A stretch of 64,000 nucleotides of DNA from Phycisphaerales bacterium (GCA_020849105.1 JADLGW010000022.1:1-64000), one strand, 5' to 3'; counted from the stretch's first letter, positions 17,185 through 26,306 are shown. Numbers and translations: made by a program. Notes: generated from the sequence alone by a model not told the origin.

Positions 17185-18450
17185 ATGAACCGAATCCGTG
17201 AATCGCTCCGCGGGCTGCTCCTGGCGGCCGTCCTGATCCTGGGTCTGGTCGCGCCGGCCATGGCCGGCGACAAGGTGACGCTGAAGGACGGCCGCACCTT
17301 CGAGGGGACCATCACCCGGGAGGAGAACGGCTACGTCTGGATGAAGGTCTCGTCGGGCGGCATGGAGATGTTCTTCTCCCCCGGCGACATCACCAGCGTC
17401 GAGCGTGACGCGGCCACGCCCCGGACGCCGGACCCGGCCGCGGCCGCCCCCGCCGTCAAGGACGCGCCCCCCAAGGCCCGCAAGAGCGGCGTGCCGCGGA
17501 TCGCCATCCTCACGCTGGGCGAGGTCGACAAGGAGATGGTGGGTGTGTACATCACGGCCGACTCGCTCAAGTCCATCATCCCCGCGCTGGAGGAGGAGGG
17601 CGTGACGGACGTCGTGTTCAAGATCTACTCCGGCGGTGGGTACGCCATCGAGCCGGAGAAGATCTCCGATGTCATCGAGAACGAGTACAAGCCCCGCTTC
17701 CGCACGGTGGCGTGGATCGAATCGGCCATCTCCGCCGCGGCGATGAGCATGCACTGCATCGAGGAGATCTACTTCATGCCCCAGGGCAACTACGGGGCGT
17801 GCACGATGTGGTCCGGGGCGCTGGTGGCGGCCAAGGGCCGGACGCTCGAGGAGGCGCTGTACCTGATGGAGCGCATCTCGCAGCGGGGGCACTACAACCC
17901 GTTCATCATGCACTCGATGCAGGTCAGCGACCCGCTGTCGGTGACGTTCGACCAGGACGGCAAGCCGAACTGGTCCCAGGACGAGAGTGGGCAGTACATC
18001 GTGAATCCGGCGGGGCAGATCCTGACCTTCAACGCCGCCACCGCGGAGAAGTACAAGTTCTCCCGCGGCACGGCCCGCACGCACGAGGAACTGGCCAAAC
18101 TGATGGGGTACCAGGAGGTCGAGTTCGTCGGCGAGAAGGTGCCGGGCATCCCGTGGCCGGTCTGCAAGGCCGACCAGGAACTGCGGAAGTTCCGCGACCG
18201 CACCCGCCTCGACGAGACGCACATGCGGAACTACCGTGACGGCTACCAGTCCAACGTGCAGGTGGCCCAGAGCGTGCAGGACCGGCAGGAACGCGGCAAG
18301 TTCGTGGGCAAGGCCCGTACGTTCCTTGACAAGATCGAGGCGACGGTGAAGAACAACCCGAACATGGCCATCGTGATCGGTTTCGGGCCCGATGACTTCA
18401 AGTTGTGGATGGCCGAGCAGCGCCGGCTGCTCCGCGACCTCATGAAATAG
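17185..18450 (+). CDS. Secreted SH3-like/ClpP-fold protein (NfeD/SppA-like)
   Basis: Exported 421-residue paralogue of the preceding protein, 21 bases downstream in the same operon. ATG 17185 follows a GAGGTG ribosome site and a signal peptide ends near AMA-GD (about residue 28). The N-terminal beta domain (VTLKDGRTFEGTITREENG to ITSVERD) matches that of the upstream gene. The ClpP/SppA-like core has IYSGGGYAIEP as a possible oxyanion loop and AWIESAISAAAMSM with Ser183 at the expected nucleophile place, then IYFMPQGNYGA. Periplasmic protease or structural role is inferred, not shown. Confidence 0.6.
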   Translation: MNRIRESLRGLLLAAVLILGLVAPAMAGDKVTLKDGRTFEGTITREENGYVWMKVSSGGMEMFFSPGDITSVERDAATPRTPDPAAAAPAVKDAPPKARKSGVPRIAILTLGEVDKEMVGVYITADSLKSIIPALEEEGVTDVVFKIYSGGGYAIEPEKISDVIENEYKPRFRTVAWIESAISAAAMSMHCIEEIYFMPQGNYGACTMWSGALVAAKGRTLEEALYLMERISQRGHYNPFIMHSMQVSDPLSVTFDQDGKPNWSQDESGQYIVNPAGQILTFNAATAEKYKFSRGTARTHEELAKLMGYQEVEFVGEKVPGIPWPVCKADQELRKFRDRTRLDETHMRNYRDGYQSNVQVAQSVQDRQERGKFVGKARTFLDKIEATVKNNPNMAIVIGFGPDDFKLWMAEQRRLLRDLMK

Positions 18451-18489
18451 GCGGACTGGACGCCGAGAACGCCGGCCGGGTCGCGGTGC

Positions 18490-19569
18490 CTACGCGCGGC
18501 GGTGCACGAGACGCCGCGAGAGCAGCCCGGCCTCCACCACCACCCACCCCGCAAGCAGCGGCAAGAGCCACCATGCCCGCGGGTCAAGCGCCGACGCGAC
18601 ACGGGCGGCCAGGTCCGCGGCGTTGCCCTTGTAGACGGCCTTGAAAAGCCCGACCAGCGCGTGCGGCCGACCGATCGCCCGCCACCGGCCGCCGCGGAGC
18701 CAGGCCCGGCCAGCGTCGCCGTGACGGGAGGCCAGCACCACCGCCCGGGCGGCCTCACCACCGCCGTCCGCGGCCTTGATCAGGGCTGCACCCTCGCCCT
18801 GGGTGACGTGGAGGGCAAAGGCCCCGGCGCGTTCGGCCTCCACGAACCGCGCCAGTTTCGCCACGTCCGCCGGGTCATCGGCGTACCGCAGCAGCCGGAC
18901 CGCCCCGCCCGGGGAGGCCCGGGCAGCCAGGCGGCGCACGCGGCGCATGAACTCCATCAGGTCGTCCACGCGGCGGGCGCGGACGGAGCGCACCAGGAAC
19001 TCAGCGACGCCGCGGGTCATGGTCCCGGCCTTGCGGGCGGCCTTCAGGACCGACGGCACCCAGTCCACCTCCGGCGCGAGCGTGGTGGCCAGGCCGATGC
19101 CCGAGAGCACCAGGATCACCTCGTCGGTCTCGCCGTCGATGACGTAGCGCCCGCCCTGGATGACCAGATCCCGGATGTCGCCCACGACGAAGAAGTCGGC
19201 CGCCACGGCGCCGACCAGGCCGGCAATGGATTCTCCACGTCCGGAGATGGCCCCCAGCCCGGCATCCCTGATGCGGCGAAGGTAACTGGACTGCTCGGCC
19301 TGTGTCGCGGCCAGTTCCGCCTGGACGGCGGCGTGGTCGGCCGCGGGATCGTTCAGGCCGGCCCGCGCGACGACCTCCGCCTCCCCGTAGCGTCCGCCCG
19401 CACGCAGAAACCGGACCTCGCCGGCGTAGTCAAACCCGGGCAGACTCGCCAGTTGCAGGCGAGCCAGGCGTGGGGCGGTGTCCGACGCGACGGCCCACAG
19501 GAGGAAGCCGGCGACCGTCAGCCGGACGATGCCCCAGGCCAGCCGTCTCACTCGTCTGCCGTTGTCCAT
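18490..19569 (-). CDS. Hypothetical membrane protein
   Basis: A 359-residue protein with an N-terminal membrane helix (WGIVRLTVAGFLLWAVA), a long helical body and a C-terminal helix (WWLLPLLAGWVVVEAGLL) followed by a basic tail. No enzyme motif is visible and I do not recognise the family. It follows the DUF4230 gene on the same strand; an alternative start at 19590 would overlap that gene's stop (ATGA), so translational coupling is likely. The pair probably works together at the membrane. Confidence 0.65.
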   Translation of the reverse strand: MDNGRRVRRLAWGIVRLTVAGFLLWAVASDTAPRLARLQLASLPGFDYAGEVRFLRAGGRYGEAEVVARAGLNDPAADHAAVQAELAATQAEQSSYLRRIRDAGLGAISGRGESIAGLVGAVAADFFVVGDIRDLVIQGGRYVIDGETDEVILVLSGIGLATTLAPEVDWVPSVLKAARKAGTMTRGVAEFLVRSVRARRVDDLMEFMRRVRRLAARASPGGAVRLLRYADDPADVAKLARFVEAERAGAFALHVTQGEGAALIKAADGGGEAARAVVLASRHGDAGRAWLRGGRWRAIGRPHALVGLFKAVYKGNAADLAARVASALDPRAWWLLPLLAGWVVVEAGLLSRRLVHRRA

Positions 19570-19586
19570 GACCCGTTGCCCCGCCG

Positions 19587-20225
19587 TCATTCATCCTCGA
19601 ACACAACACGGACCTGGGGCTGTCCGACGATCTTCTGCATCAGGGCCGCGACCTGCCGTCGCGTCGTCGCCCGTACGCGAACGGCGTCCTCGGGCGAGAT
19701 GGCCAGCCGCCGTGCCTCGTCGTACAGCCCCTTGCGGGCCTGCCCCAGCCAGTACTCGCCGGCGATCGACCGCGTCCGGCCCCAGCCGACCTCCACTCTC
19801 GTTTCCTCCTGACCGCCGTCGACCTCGGTGGCGATGCGGCTCGGCGGCGGGACGCGGACCAGGTAGGCCCCGGTCAGCGGGCTCAGCACGACCCGGGTGA
19901 CATCCAGCCCGGACAGGTCGGTGCCGAAGAGCAGCCGAGTTGGGGCCGCGACCGTGGCCTTTACGTCGCCGCGCCAACTCTCGCTGGTGCGCTCGGCCGT
20001 GGCCGTGGTCTCGACCTCCACCGTGACCAGTTTGAGGGCCGCGGCGAGCCGCGCGACCTCCGCGGCCGGGCGCAGGCGCCCGGCGTCCACCTGGTCGCTG
20101 ACGCCCGCGGCGATGACCGACCGCTCCACGGCGCGGAGGTAAGCGGCAAGGCCGGCGAACACCGCGCCCGCGAACGCCAGCAGCACCAGCCGGAACCGCC
20201 ACTCCCTCTTTCTCGCGTCTTGCAC
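19587..20225 (-). CDS. DUF4230-like membrane-anchored protein
   Basis: A 212-residue protein with an N-terminal membrane helix ([18 protein letters not shown]) and a soluble domain resembling DUF4230 ([14 protein letters not shown], then [17 protein letters not shown] and a helical C-terminus). Function of the family is unknown. The start is a GTG at 20225. Its stop overlaps an in-frame start of the next gene. Confidence 0.6.
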   Translation of the reverse strand: MQDARKREWRFRLVLLAFAGAVFAGLAAYLRAVERSVIAAGVSDQVDAGRLRPAAEVARLAAALKLVTVEVETTATAERTSESWRGDVKATVAAPTRLLFGTDLSGLDVTRVVLSPLTGAYLVRVPPPSRIATEVDGGQEETRVEVGWGRTRSIAGEYWLGQARKGLYDEARRLAISPEDAVRVRATTRRQVAALMQKIVGQPQVRVVFEDE

Positions 20226-20303
20226 GTCGTGCCCTTGTGCCCCTGTGCCTTCCTGCCTCTCTTCCCCATCGGCCTACAGTCCGCCCCATCGAAAGGGAAT
20301 CGC

Positions 20304-20930
20304 GTGACGACGGCTGTGAAGGCGACGAATGTCCACTGGCACGAGGGGGACCTGACCAGGGCCGAGCGGTTCGGGGCCCTGAAATCGCGGGGCGCGACCC
20401 TGTGGTTCACCGGGCTGTCGGCCTCCGGCAAGTCCACCATCGCGGCCGCGCTGGAGCAGGTGCTGGTGACGCGGGGGGTGCACTGCTACCGGCTGGATGG
20501 GGACAACATCCGGATGGGCCTGAACAAGAACCTGGGGTTCAGTGCGGAGGACCGGGCGGAAAACATCCGACGGATCGGTGAGGTGGCCAAACTGTTCGCG
20601 GACGCCGGGGTTGTGGCGCTGACCAGTTTCATCAGCCCCTACCGCAAGGACCGGGATCTGTGCCGCGACCTGCACGCGAAGGCGACGGGCGGTGCGTTGC
20701 CGTTCCTGGAGGTGTTCGTGGACACGCCGATCGGGGTGTGCGAGCAGCGCGACCCCAAGGGCCTCTACAAGAAGGCTCGGGCCGGGCAGATCAAGGGCTT
20801 TACGGGGATCGATGACCCGTACGAGGCCCCGGAGAACCCGGAACTGGTGCTTCGGCCGGCAACGATGTCCGTCGCGGACAGCGTCGCGGCGTGCCTGAGA
20901 CTGCTGGAGAGCCGGGGGATACTGGGCTGA
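20304..20930 (+). CDS. cysC: Adenylylsulfate (APS) kinase
   Basis: Phosphorylates APS to PAPS, for sulfate assimilation or sulfation reactions. The 208-residue product has the P-loop GLSASGKST (37-45), [35 protein letters not shown] and the [10 protein letters not shown] and [16 protein letters not shown] motifs of APS kinases. Start GTG 20304 is preferred because GAAAGGGA lies just upstream and the preceding in-frame residues are unlike any family member. A PAP-phosphatase-type gene follows; cysN/cysD are not in the window. Confidence 0.95.
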   Translation: MTTAVKATNVHWHEGDLTRAERFGALKSRGATLWFTGLSASGKSTIAAALEQVLVTRGVHCYRLDGDNIRMGLNKNLGFSAEDRAENIRRIGEVAKLFADAGVVALTSFISPYRKDRDLCRDLHAKATGGALPFLEVFVDTPIGVCEQRDPKGLYKKARAGQIKGFTGIDDPYEAPENPELVLRPATMSVADSVAACLRLLESRGILG

Positions 20931-20946
20931 GGCCCCGGGCGCGGCG

Positions 20947-20952
20947 TACGCT
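20947..20952 (+). promoter_or_regulatory. -10-like TACGCT before PAP phosphatase gene
   Basis: TACGCT ends 5 bases before ATG 20958, as in front of the M20 and apaG genes, so this gene probably has its own leaderless transcript although it follows cysC closely. Confidence 0.45.
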
Positions 20953-20957
20953 GCCCC

Positions 20958-21953
20958 ATGCCGAGCCAGCACCTTCACGCCGCGTTGCAAGCCGTCGCGG
21001 ACGCCTGCCGCGTCACGCGCCTGGTGCAGCGTTCGATGGGCCGCGTCCGTGAGATCGTCAAGGACGACAGGAGCCCGGTGACGATCGCCGACTTCGCGTC
21101 GCAGGCGCTGGTGGCCCGCGCCCTGACGGGCCGCCTGGGGCCGGTGCGGCTGGTGGGGGAGGAAACGGCCGCATACCTGCGAGCCCCGGAGCACTCGGCC
21201 CAACTCGGGGCGACGGTGGAGGCGGTGCGGGGGGTATGGCCGGACGTGACGAAGGCCGGCCTGCTGGACGCCATCGACGCCGGCACCGGCGAACCGGTGG
21301 ACCCGTTCTGGACCCTCGACCCTGTCGACGGGACCAAGGGATTCCTTCGCGGCGAGCAGTACGCGGTGGCGCTGGCGCTTGTCGAGGGTGGCCGGCCGGT
21401 GCTGGGCGTGCTTGGGTGCCCGAACCTGCCCGCGGACTTCTCGCGTCCGTTCACGCCGCCGGACCCGGTGGGCCGCATCTACTTCGCCGTCGCCGGCGAG
21501 GGCGCGTACGAGATTCCGGCCGATGACCCGGCCGCCCACCCGGTGCGGATGGTGCGCCCGGAGCCGGAGGCGGGCCAACCGGTTCGGGTGTGCGCATCGG
21601 TCGAGCGGGCCCACAGCAACCTGGACGTGACCGGCCGCGTGATGGCGGCGGTCGATCCGTCGCATGTGCTGATCCAGATCGACAGCCAGTGCAAGTACGC
21701 GGTGGTGGCGCGCGGGCAGGCGGATGTGTACCTCCGCCTGCCGACGAAGAAGGGGTACGTCGAGCGCATCTGGGACCACGCGGCGGGAGCGCTGGTCGCG
21801 GCCGAGGCCGGATGCCCGGTGACGGACATCGCGGGGCACGACCTGGACTTTTCGTGCGGGAGGGGCCTTGAGCGGAACCGGGGCATCCTCTGCGCCCCGC
21901 CGTCGATCCACGCGCGGGTGCTCGCGGCACTGGGTGACGCGGGAATCAGGTAG
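20958..21953 (+). CDS. 3'(2'),5'-bisphosphate nucleotidase (PAP phosphatase, HAL2/CysQ type)
   Basis: Li-sensitive, Mg-dependent inositol-monophosphatase superfamily enzyme, expected to hydrolyse PAP, the by-product of PAPS use. The 331-residue protein carries VKDDRSPVTIADFASQ, LVGEETAAYL, the metal-binding WTLDPVDGTKGFLRG and, near the C-terminus, IWDHAAGALVAAEAG. Its position directly after cysC supports PAP rather than inositol phosphate as substrate. The HAL2-like length and spacing fit this better than short SuhB proteins. Confidence 0.9.
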   Translation: MPSQHLHAALQAVADACRVTRLVQRSMGRVREIVKDDRSPVTIADFASQALVARALTGRLGPVRLVGEETAAYLRAPEHSAQLGATVEAVRGVWPDVTKAGLLDAIDAGTGEPVDPFWTLDPVDGTKGFLRGEQYAVALALVEGGRPVLGVLGCPNLPADFSRPFTPPDPVGRIYFAVAGEGAYEIPADDPAAHPVRMVRPEPEAGQPVRVCASVERAHSNLDVTGRVMAAVDPSHVLIQIDSQCKYAVVARGQADVYLRLPTKKGYVERIWDHAAGALVAAEAGCPVTDIAGHDLDFSCGRGLERNRGILCAPPSIHARVLAALGDAGIR

Positions 21954-22104
21954 GGTGCGGCTGCCGCCACCCACCGCCCGCGCCAACCAGAGCCGCCGGC
22001 CCCGCGGCGATGGGCAACGACGCGGCGCGCTGGTATCCCGGTCGTCCAGTATTGATCGCCTCTGTGATCCTCTGTGACCCGCGGGCCCTTCCGCGTTCTC
22101 TCGT
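21954..22104. other. Intergenic, nothing recognised
   Basis: About 150 bases between the PAP phosphatase gene and the convergent remnant. No convincing terminator, RNA or reading frame was seen. Confidence 0.4.
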
Positions 22105-22446
22105 CTACGGGCATCCCAGGGCGAACTTGGTCTGGAAGCATCCGAAGTCGGCGAGGTTCCGGGCCCCGTCCTGGTTGCAGTCGGCGTAGGGGTCGCCGAG
22201 GGCGAACTTTGTGGTGAAACACCCGAAGTCGGGGAGGGTGAGCGCCCCGTCCTGGTCGCAGTCGGGGTAGCACGGCCCGCCCGGCGGCAGCGGGCATCCC
22301 CAGCGGGCGATGCAACTGGTGGGCACGCCGCCGGCGAACTGGAACTGCCCGCCCACATACAGGCCGCCGGGGTTGGGCCCCGGCCCGTCCTCGTCGTACA
22401 CCCCCAGCGCGTACCCGACCGACCCGCCGCGGGCCCGCCGGAACAC
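22105..22446 (-). pseudogene. 3' remnant of an exported protein with dockerin-like tail
   Basis: About 90 sensible C-terminal residues survive: one unit of a beta-repeat (ALGVYDEDGPGPNPGGLYV then FQFAGGVPTSCIARWG) and the duplicated tail CYPDCDQDGALTLPDFGCF...FALGDPYADCNQDGARNLADFGCF...FALGCP. The tail has two EF-hand-like DxDxDG loops and pairs of Cys, and matches the tail of the protein at 49105-50013. Upstream in the same frame only Arg-rich nonsense is read, with no signal peptide, so the 5' part of the gene is lost. Complete relatives would carry many of the repeats. Confidence 0.7.
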
Positions 22447-22689
22447 ACCGCGGGCCGCGTCCTTCCGGCGCGCCCGTCGCGAGCGGTCACGTGCCTCCAG
22501 TCTCTACAGGCGTATCGGCCTGTCACGGGGAGGTTGCAGGCGCGGACGTTTTTTTCCCGCGCGCGGGACGCCCGCGCCCGGGGGCCGGGTGTGAACACAC
22601 TGCCGGACGCCACAGGTCTGCGGAACGTCCGCCCCAGAGCACACGGGTCCCGGCGGGCGGGCGGGTGCCGCCGGATCTGCCGGGGACTT
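22447..22689. other. Degenerate sequence upstream of the dockerin-tail remnant
   Basis: No protein-coding signal is recognisable. It may hold eroded sequence of the truncated gene. A run of seven T (22549-22555) beside a CG-rich inverted repeat is present but serves no obvious gene. Confidence 0.35.
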
Positions 22690-23841
22690 TCAACCGCGCG
22701 GCGATGGGTTGTGTCCGAGCCGTCCCACCGTCGCTCCGACCCGCCCGCCCTCGGCCTCCACCAGCACCCGGGTACCTTCCGCCGCGGCCGCGGGCTTCAC
22801 CGACGCGAAGCAGATCGTGGCCAGGCTGTGCATTGGGCTGGGCGTGGAACTGGTCACCTCTCCGATAGGCTCCTCGGCGCCTTCACGGAGGAAGACTCGG
22901 GAGCCTGACACCGGCTGGGGCGCGTCGAGCGGGACGCCGCCGTCCGCCGCATCGCACGCCAAGCGGACAAGCGTCCGCTTGGAGTGCCCGCGGGATTCCA
23001 TCCGCGCCACGATTTCCTGACCCAGGTAGCACCCCTTCTTGAACGACACTCGGGTGCGCAGCACACCCGATTCGTGCGGCAGCGAGTCCACACCGAAGTC
23101 GATGTTGTACAGCGGTGTCCCGGCTTCGATCCGCGCGATGTTGAACGCGTGCCATCCCACCGGCCGCGGCCCCGCCGCCGCGTCGTGGTCGTGCGCGAAT
23201 GCCAGCAGCGCCAGGTACACCGCCTCCGCCTGCCCCGCCGCCACCATCAACTCCAGCCCCGGCACGCCGCACGCGTCGTCGCGGAAGCAGACCACGTCCG
23301 CCCCCGCGACCCTCGCCGTGAGCGCCCGCATCGCCCCCGGCGCCTCCACTCCCGCGACCCTTGCGAAGACCTCCGGCGCTCGCGGCCCGTGCATCGCCAG
23401 CCGGTGCCACGCCCCGCTGGCGTCCGTCACCGCCACGTCCTCGGTGATGATGTACGCCGCCAGGCCCTTGACCGCCCGCGCGGCCGCGTGGATGTCCACG
23501 TCCGCCAGCATCCGATCGCCCAGTTCGACCAGTCGCAGGTCCGCGTCGATCCTCCCCTTGCGGCTCAGCCAGAACGACGCGCGGACCTCGCCGGCCGCCA
23601 TTCCCTTCAGTTCCTGCGTCACCATCCGGTTCAGGAACTCCAGCCGGTCCGGCCCGGTGATCTCCACCGTTCCGCGCTGCGGCTCGTCCATCAGCCCGGC
23701 GGATTTCCGGATCGCCGCGTACTCCAGTTCCAGTTCCGCGTATCCGCTCGGCACCCGGACGCCCCCGTCGGGCGGGCCGTAGGTGACAAAGCCTGCTCCG
23801 CCCCGCTCGTGCAGCGCCAGCAGTGGGCTTGTTGCGCTCAT
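22690..23841 (-). CDS. ygfZ: YgfZ/GcvT-like folate-binding protein
   Basis: Folate-binding protein of the GcvT/YgfZ family; YgfZ proteins assist Fe-S enzymes such as MiaB. The 383-residue product has MDEPQRGTVEITGPDRLEFLNR and, decisively, KKGCYLGQEIVARM, the K-G-C-Y-x-G-Q-E signature that separates YgfZ from glycine-cleavage GcvT. No gcvH or gcvP lies nearby. The start at 23841 is 5 bases after TACGAT on the minus strand. The C-terminal beta domain is complete to the stop. Confidence 0.88.
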   Translation of the reverse strand: MSATSPLLALHERGGAGFVTYGPPDGGVRVPSGYAELELEYAAIRKSAGLMDEPQRGTVEITGPDRLEFLNRMVTQELKGMAAGEVRASFWLSRKGRIDADLRLVELGDRMLADVDIHAAARAVKGLAAYIITEDVAVTDASGAWHRLAMHGPRAPEVFARVAGVEAPGAMRALTARVAGADVVCFRDDACGVPGLELMVAAGQAEAVYLALLAFAHDHDAAAGPRPVGWHAFNIARIEAGTPLYNIDFGVDSLPHESGVLRTRVSFKKGCYLGQEIVARMESRGHSKRTLVRLACDAADGGVPLDAPQPVSGSRVFLREGAEEPIGEVTSSTPSPMHSLATICFASVKPAAAAEGTRVLVEAEGGRVGATVGRLGHNPSPRG

Positions 23842-23846
23842 GGAGC

Positions 23847-23852
23847 ATCGTA
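23847..23852 (-). promoter_or_regulatory. -10-like TACGAT before ygfZ-like gene
   Basis: On the minus strand TACGAT ends 5 bases before ATG 23841, again giving leaderless geometry. Confidence 0.4.
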
Positions 23853-24026
23853 AGGCGGCGCGCGCCGCCGCACCGGGCTCCGTGTTCAGTCCCCGGGCCG
23901 CTGCGCCCGGCGTTTCGGGCCTTGAACCGGAGTTCTTGCCCGCGTTCTCGGCGCCCCGCCGCGTCCTCCGCGTACGGCGTCCCGGCTACACTCCCGCCCC
24001 CAACCGCGAGACGGAAGGAGCCTCCC

Positions 24027-25100
24027 GTGAACTTTGACCTGCTCAAGCGGCTGTGCGAGACGCCCGGGCTCCCCGGGCGTGAGGAGCGCGTCCGGGCGCT
24101 GATCGAGACTGAAGTCGATGGTCTCTTCGACGAGGTCGCCACCGACCCGATGGGCTCGCTCATCTGCCGCCGCGCCCCCCGCGGCGGGAAGAAGGGCAGG
24201 AAGCCCCGCGCCGCCGACCGCCCCACCCGCGTCATGATCCTCTGCCACATGGACGAGATCGGCTTCTATGTTTCCCACATCGACGCCAAGGGCTGGGTCT
24301 GGCTCAGCCCCGCCGGCGGCTTCGACGCCCGCAACCTGTTCTCCCGCCGCGTCCTGGTGTGCACGGAGAACGGCGACCTGCCCGGCGTGATGAACAACTG
24401 CGGCCGGCCCATCCACATCTCGCTCCCAGAGGAGCGCAGCAAGGTGCCGGAGGTCAAGCAGTTCTTCGTCGACGTGGGCCTCAAACCCGACGAGGTGAAG
24501 AAGAAGATCCGGATCGGCGACTTCGTCGTGATGAACGAGCCGTGCATCCAGATGGGGACCAAGGTCGTCTCCAAGGCCCTGGACAACCGCGTCGCGTGCT
24601 GGCTGGGCATCGAGTCGATCCGGCAACTGGAGCAGTCGGGCGCCGGCCACGCCTGCGAGGTGTTTGTTGCCTTCACGACCCAGGAGGAGGTCGGCCTCCG
24701 CGGCGCCCGCACCAGCGCCTACGCCGTCAAGCCCGACATCGGCCTGGGCATCGACGTCACGCTCTCCTGCGACACCCCCGGCGTGCCCGACGAGGAATCC
24801 GTCACCCAGCACGGCAAGGGTTTCGGGCTGCACATCAAGGATTCCTCCTTCATCAGCGACTACCGCCTGACCAACGAAGTCGAGGCCGTCGCCAGGAAGC
24901 ACCGCATCCCCTACCAGCGCACCATCCTGGCCGCCGGCGGCCAGGACGGAGCCGCCGCCCAGCAGGCCGCGGCCGGGGCGCGGGCCGTGGGCATCGTTGT
25001 CGGCACGCGGTACATCCACACGGTGACGGAGATGTGCGACACCCGCGACCTGGAGGCCGCTCGCGACGTGATCGCCGCCTACCTGCCGACCGTCGCCTGA
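24027..25100 (+). CDS. M42 family metallopeptidase (glutamyl aminopeptidase-like)
   Basis: Dinuclear-metal aminopeptidase, often tetrahedral in assembly, that trims short peptides in the cytoplasm. The 357-residue product shows ILCHMDEIGF (first metal-binding His-x-Asp), KALDNRVACWLG, the catalytic FTTQEEVGLRGA, GIDVTLSCDTPG and the last ligand region IHTVTEMCD. GTG 24027 has GGAAGG at 24013-24018 at good distance; the longer upstream reading is not family-like. A TACACT hexamer at 23987-23992 may be its promoter. Confidence 0.92.
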   Translation: MNFDLLKRLCETPGLPGREERVRALIETEVDGLFDEVATDPMGSLICRRAPRGGKKGRKPRAADRPTRVMILCHMDEIGFYVSHIDAKGWVWLSPAGGFDARNLFSRRVLVCTENGDLPGVMNNCGRPIHISLPEERSKVPEVKQFFVDVGLKPDEVKKKIRIGDFVVMNEPCIQMGTKVVSKALDNRVACWLGIESIRQLEQSGAGHACEVFVAFTTQEEVGLRGARTSAYAVKPDIGLGIDVTLSCDTPGVPDEESVTQHGKGFGLHIKDSSFISDYRLTNEVEAVARKHRIPYQRTILAAGGQDGAAAQQAAAGARAVGIVVGTRYIHTVTEMCDTRDLEAARDVIAAYLPTVA

Positions 25101-25251
25101 CGCCGGTCGCGCCCGCTCTCGCAAGGGCGGTCCGGGCAGGGTCGATGTCCGCAATCAACCCGCCGCGCTGCGGCGCCGTCCGGCGGCGCTGAACTCGGCG
25201 TGCGCGGACACGCGGGCCGTCAACTTGGGGACGAATGCCCGCGGAACCGGC

Positions 25252-25279
25252 TCGACAATCCGCGGCGGGGTGGTATGTT
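25252..25279 (+). promoter_or_regulatory. Promoter of the exported FGE-like gene
   Basis: TCGACA (25252-25257) and TATGTT (25274-25279) are spaced by 16 bases and the -10 ends 7 bases before ATG 25287, giving a leaderless start. Confidence 0.45.
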
Positions 25280-25286
25280 GGGAGCC

Positions 25287-26306
25287 ATGGGGACCACGCG
25301 GGGACGGATGATCGCTGTCCTGGCTTCTGGTGCGCTGCCGATCATCGCGGCGGCGCAGACCATGCCGCCGAGTTACGGGCTGGATTTCGTGACGATCGGC
25401 GCGCCGGGGAACCGCCCCGCGAACCAGCAGGAAGCGCCGCGCCTCTACCCGCCCTTCCAGCAGACGCCGCGGCTGGTGGGCGCCGTGGACTACGAGTACC
25501 GGATCACGCGGACGGAGGTCACCGTCGGGCAGTGGTTCGAGTTCGTGCAGGCCTACAAGCCGTACTACACGGGCCCGGTGAACGCGACGGCCTTCACCAG
25601 CGACTTCATCGCCTGGACGGGCGCCCACTACGAGATGAACCCGGCCGCGGCGAAGTACCCGGCCAACATGTCGTGGCGCATGGCGGCCAGGTACGTCAAC
25701 TGGCTGTGCAACGGGAAGGCGCTGAACCAGGCGGCTTTCGAGACCGGGGCGTACGACACCTCCACATTCACGCAGAACGCCAACGGCTCGTACAACGACC
25801 AGGCGGTACACACGCCCGGCGCCCCGTTCTGGATCGCCACCGAGGACGAGTGGGTGAAGGCCGTGTACTACGACCCGGACCGGTACGGCACGGGCAAGGG
25901 CGGGTACTGGCGTCACCCCGGCGGGCGCGACACGCCGTACACGCCCGGCCTGCCGGCCGAGGGCGGGGAGACCAACGCCGGGCTGTGGCAGACGCTCGGC
26001 TTCGCCGCCTTCACGGACGTGGACGCCTACCCCGACAGCCGCACCCCGTGGGGACTCCTGGATGCGTCGGGCGGACGCAGGGAGTTCACGGAGACGTGGA
26101 ACGGCAGCGCGCACTTGGGTCGGCAGGTGCACGGATCGGACTGGTTTGGCGGGCTGCCCGACTTTGACCGCTTGGATGAATATGGCGCATTCGTCCCCAT
26201 CGAATCTTTTGGAGGCTTTCGGATCGTATCCGTGGTGCCCTCTCCGGGGGGTACCGGTGTCGTGGTGTGTGCTTCCCTGTTCCTCTTCAGAAGGAGACGA
26301 CCATGA
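25287..26306 (+). CDS. Exported formylglycine-generating-enzyme-like (SUMF1) protein with PEP-CTERM-like tail
   Basis: A 339-residue protein with signal peptide (IAVLASGALPIIAAAQ) and the SUMF1/FGE fold motifs YRITRTEVTVGQWFEF, PANMSWRMAARYVNWL, IATEDEWVKAVYYDP, TPWGLLDASGGRREFTE and GGFRIVS. The Cys pair needed for formylglycine formation is absent from its usual place, so enzymatic activity is unlikely; many secreted FGE-like domains are binding proteins. The C-terminus VVPSPGGTGVVVCASLFLF then RRRRP matches the PEP-CTERM pattern for sorting by an exosortase. The preferred start is ATG 25287. Confidence 0.85.
   Translation: MGTTRGRMIAVLASGALPIIAAAQTMPPSYGLDFVTIGAPGNRPANQQEAPRLYPPFQQTPRLVGAVDYEYRITRTEVTVGQWFEFVQAYKPYYTGPVNATAFTSDFIAWTGAHYEMNPAAAKYPANMSWRMAARYVNWLCNGKALNQAAFETGAYDTSTFTQNANGSYNDQAVHTPGAPFWIATEDEWVKAVYYDPDRYGTGKGGYWRHPGGRDTPYTPGLPAEGGETNAGLWQTLGFAAFTDVDAYPDSRTPWGLLDASGGRREFTETWNGSAHLGRQVHGSDWFGGLPDFDRLDEYGAFVPIESFGGFRIVSVVPSPGGTGVVVCASLFLFRRRRP

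Noticed and set aside
15742-18222. Minus-strand open frame of 826 codons opposite the two secreted paralogues
   Set aside because: Both plus-strand genes have signal peptides, ribosome sites and shared domains. The antisense frame spans two genes and their gap and shows no family.
20274-22613. Minus-strand open frame of 779 codons opposite cysC and the PAP phosphatase gene
   Set aside because: It reads through two recognised enzyme genes antisense and its own sequence is low-complexity.
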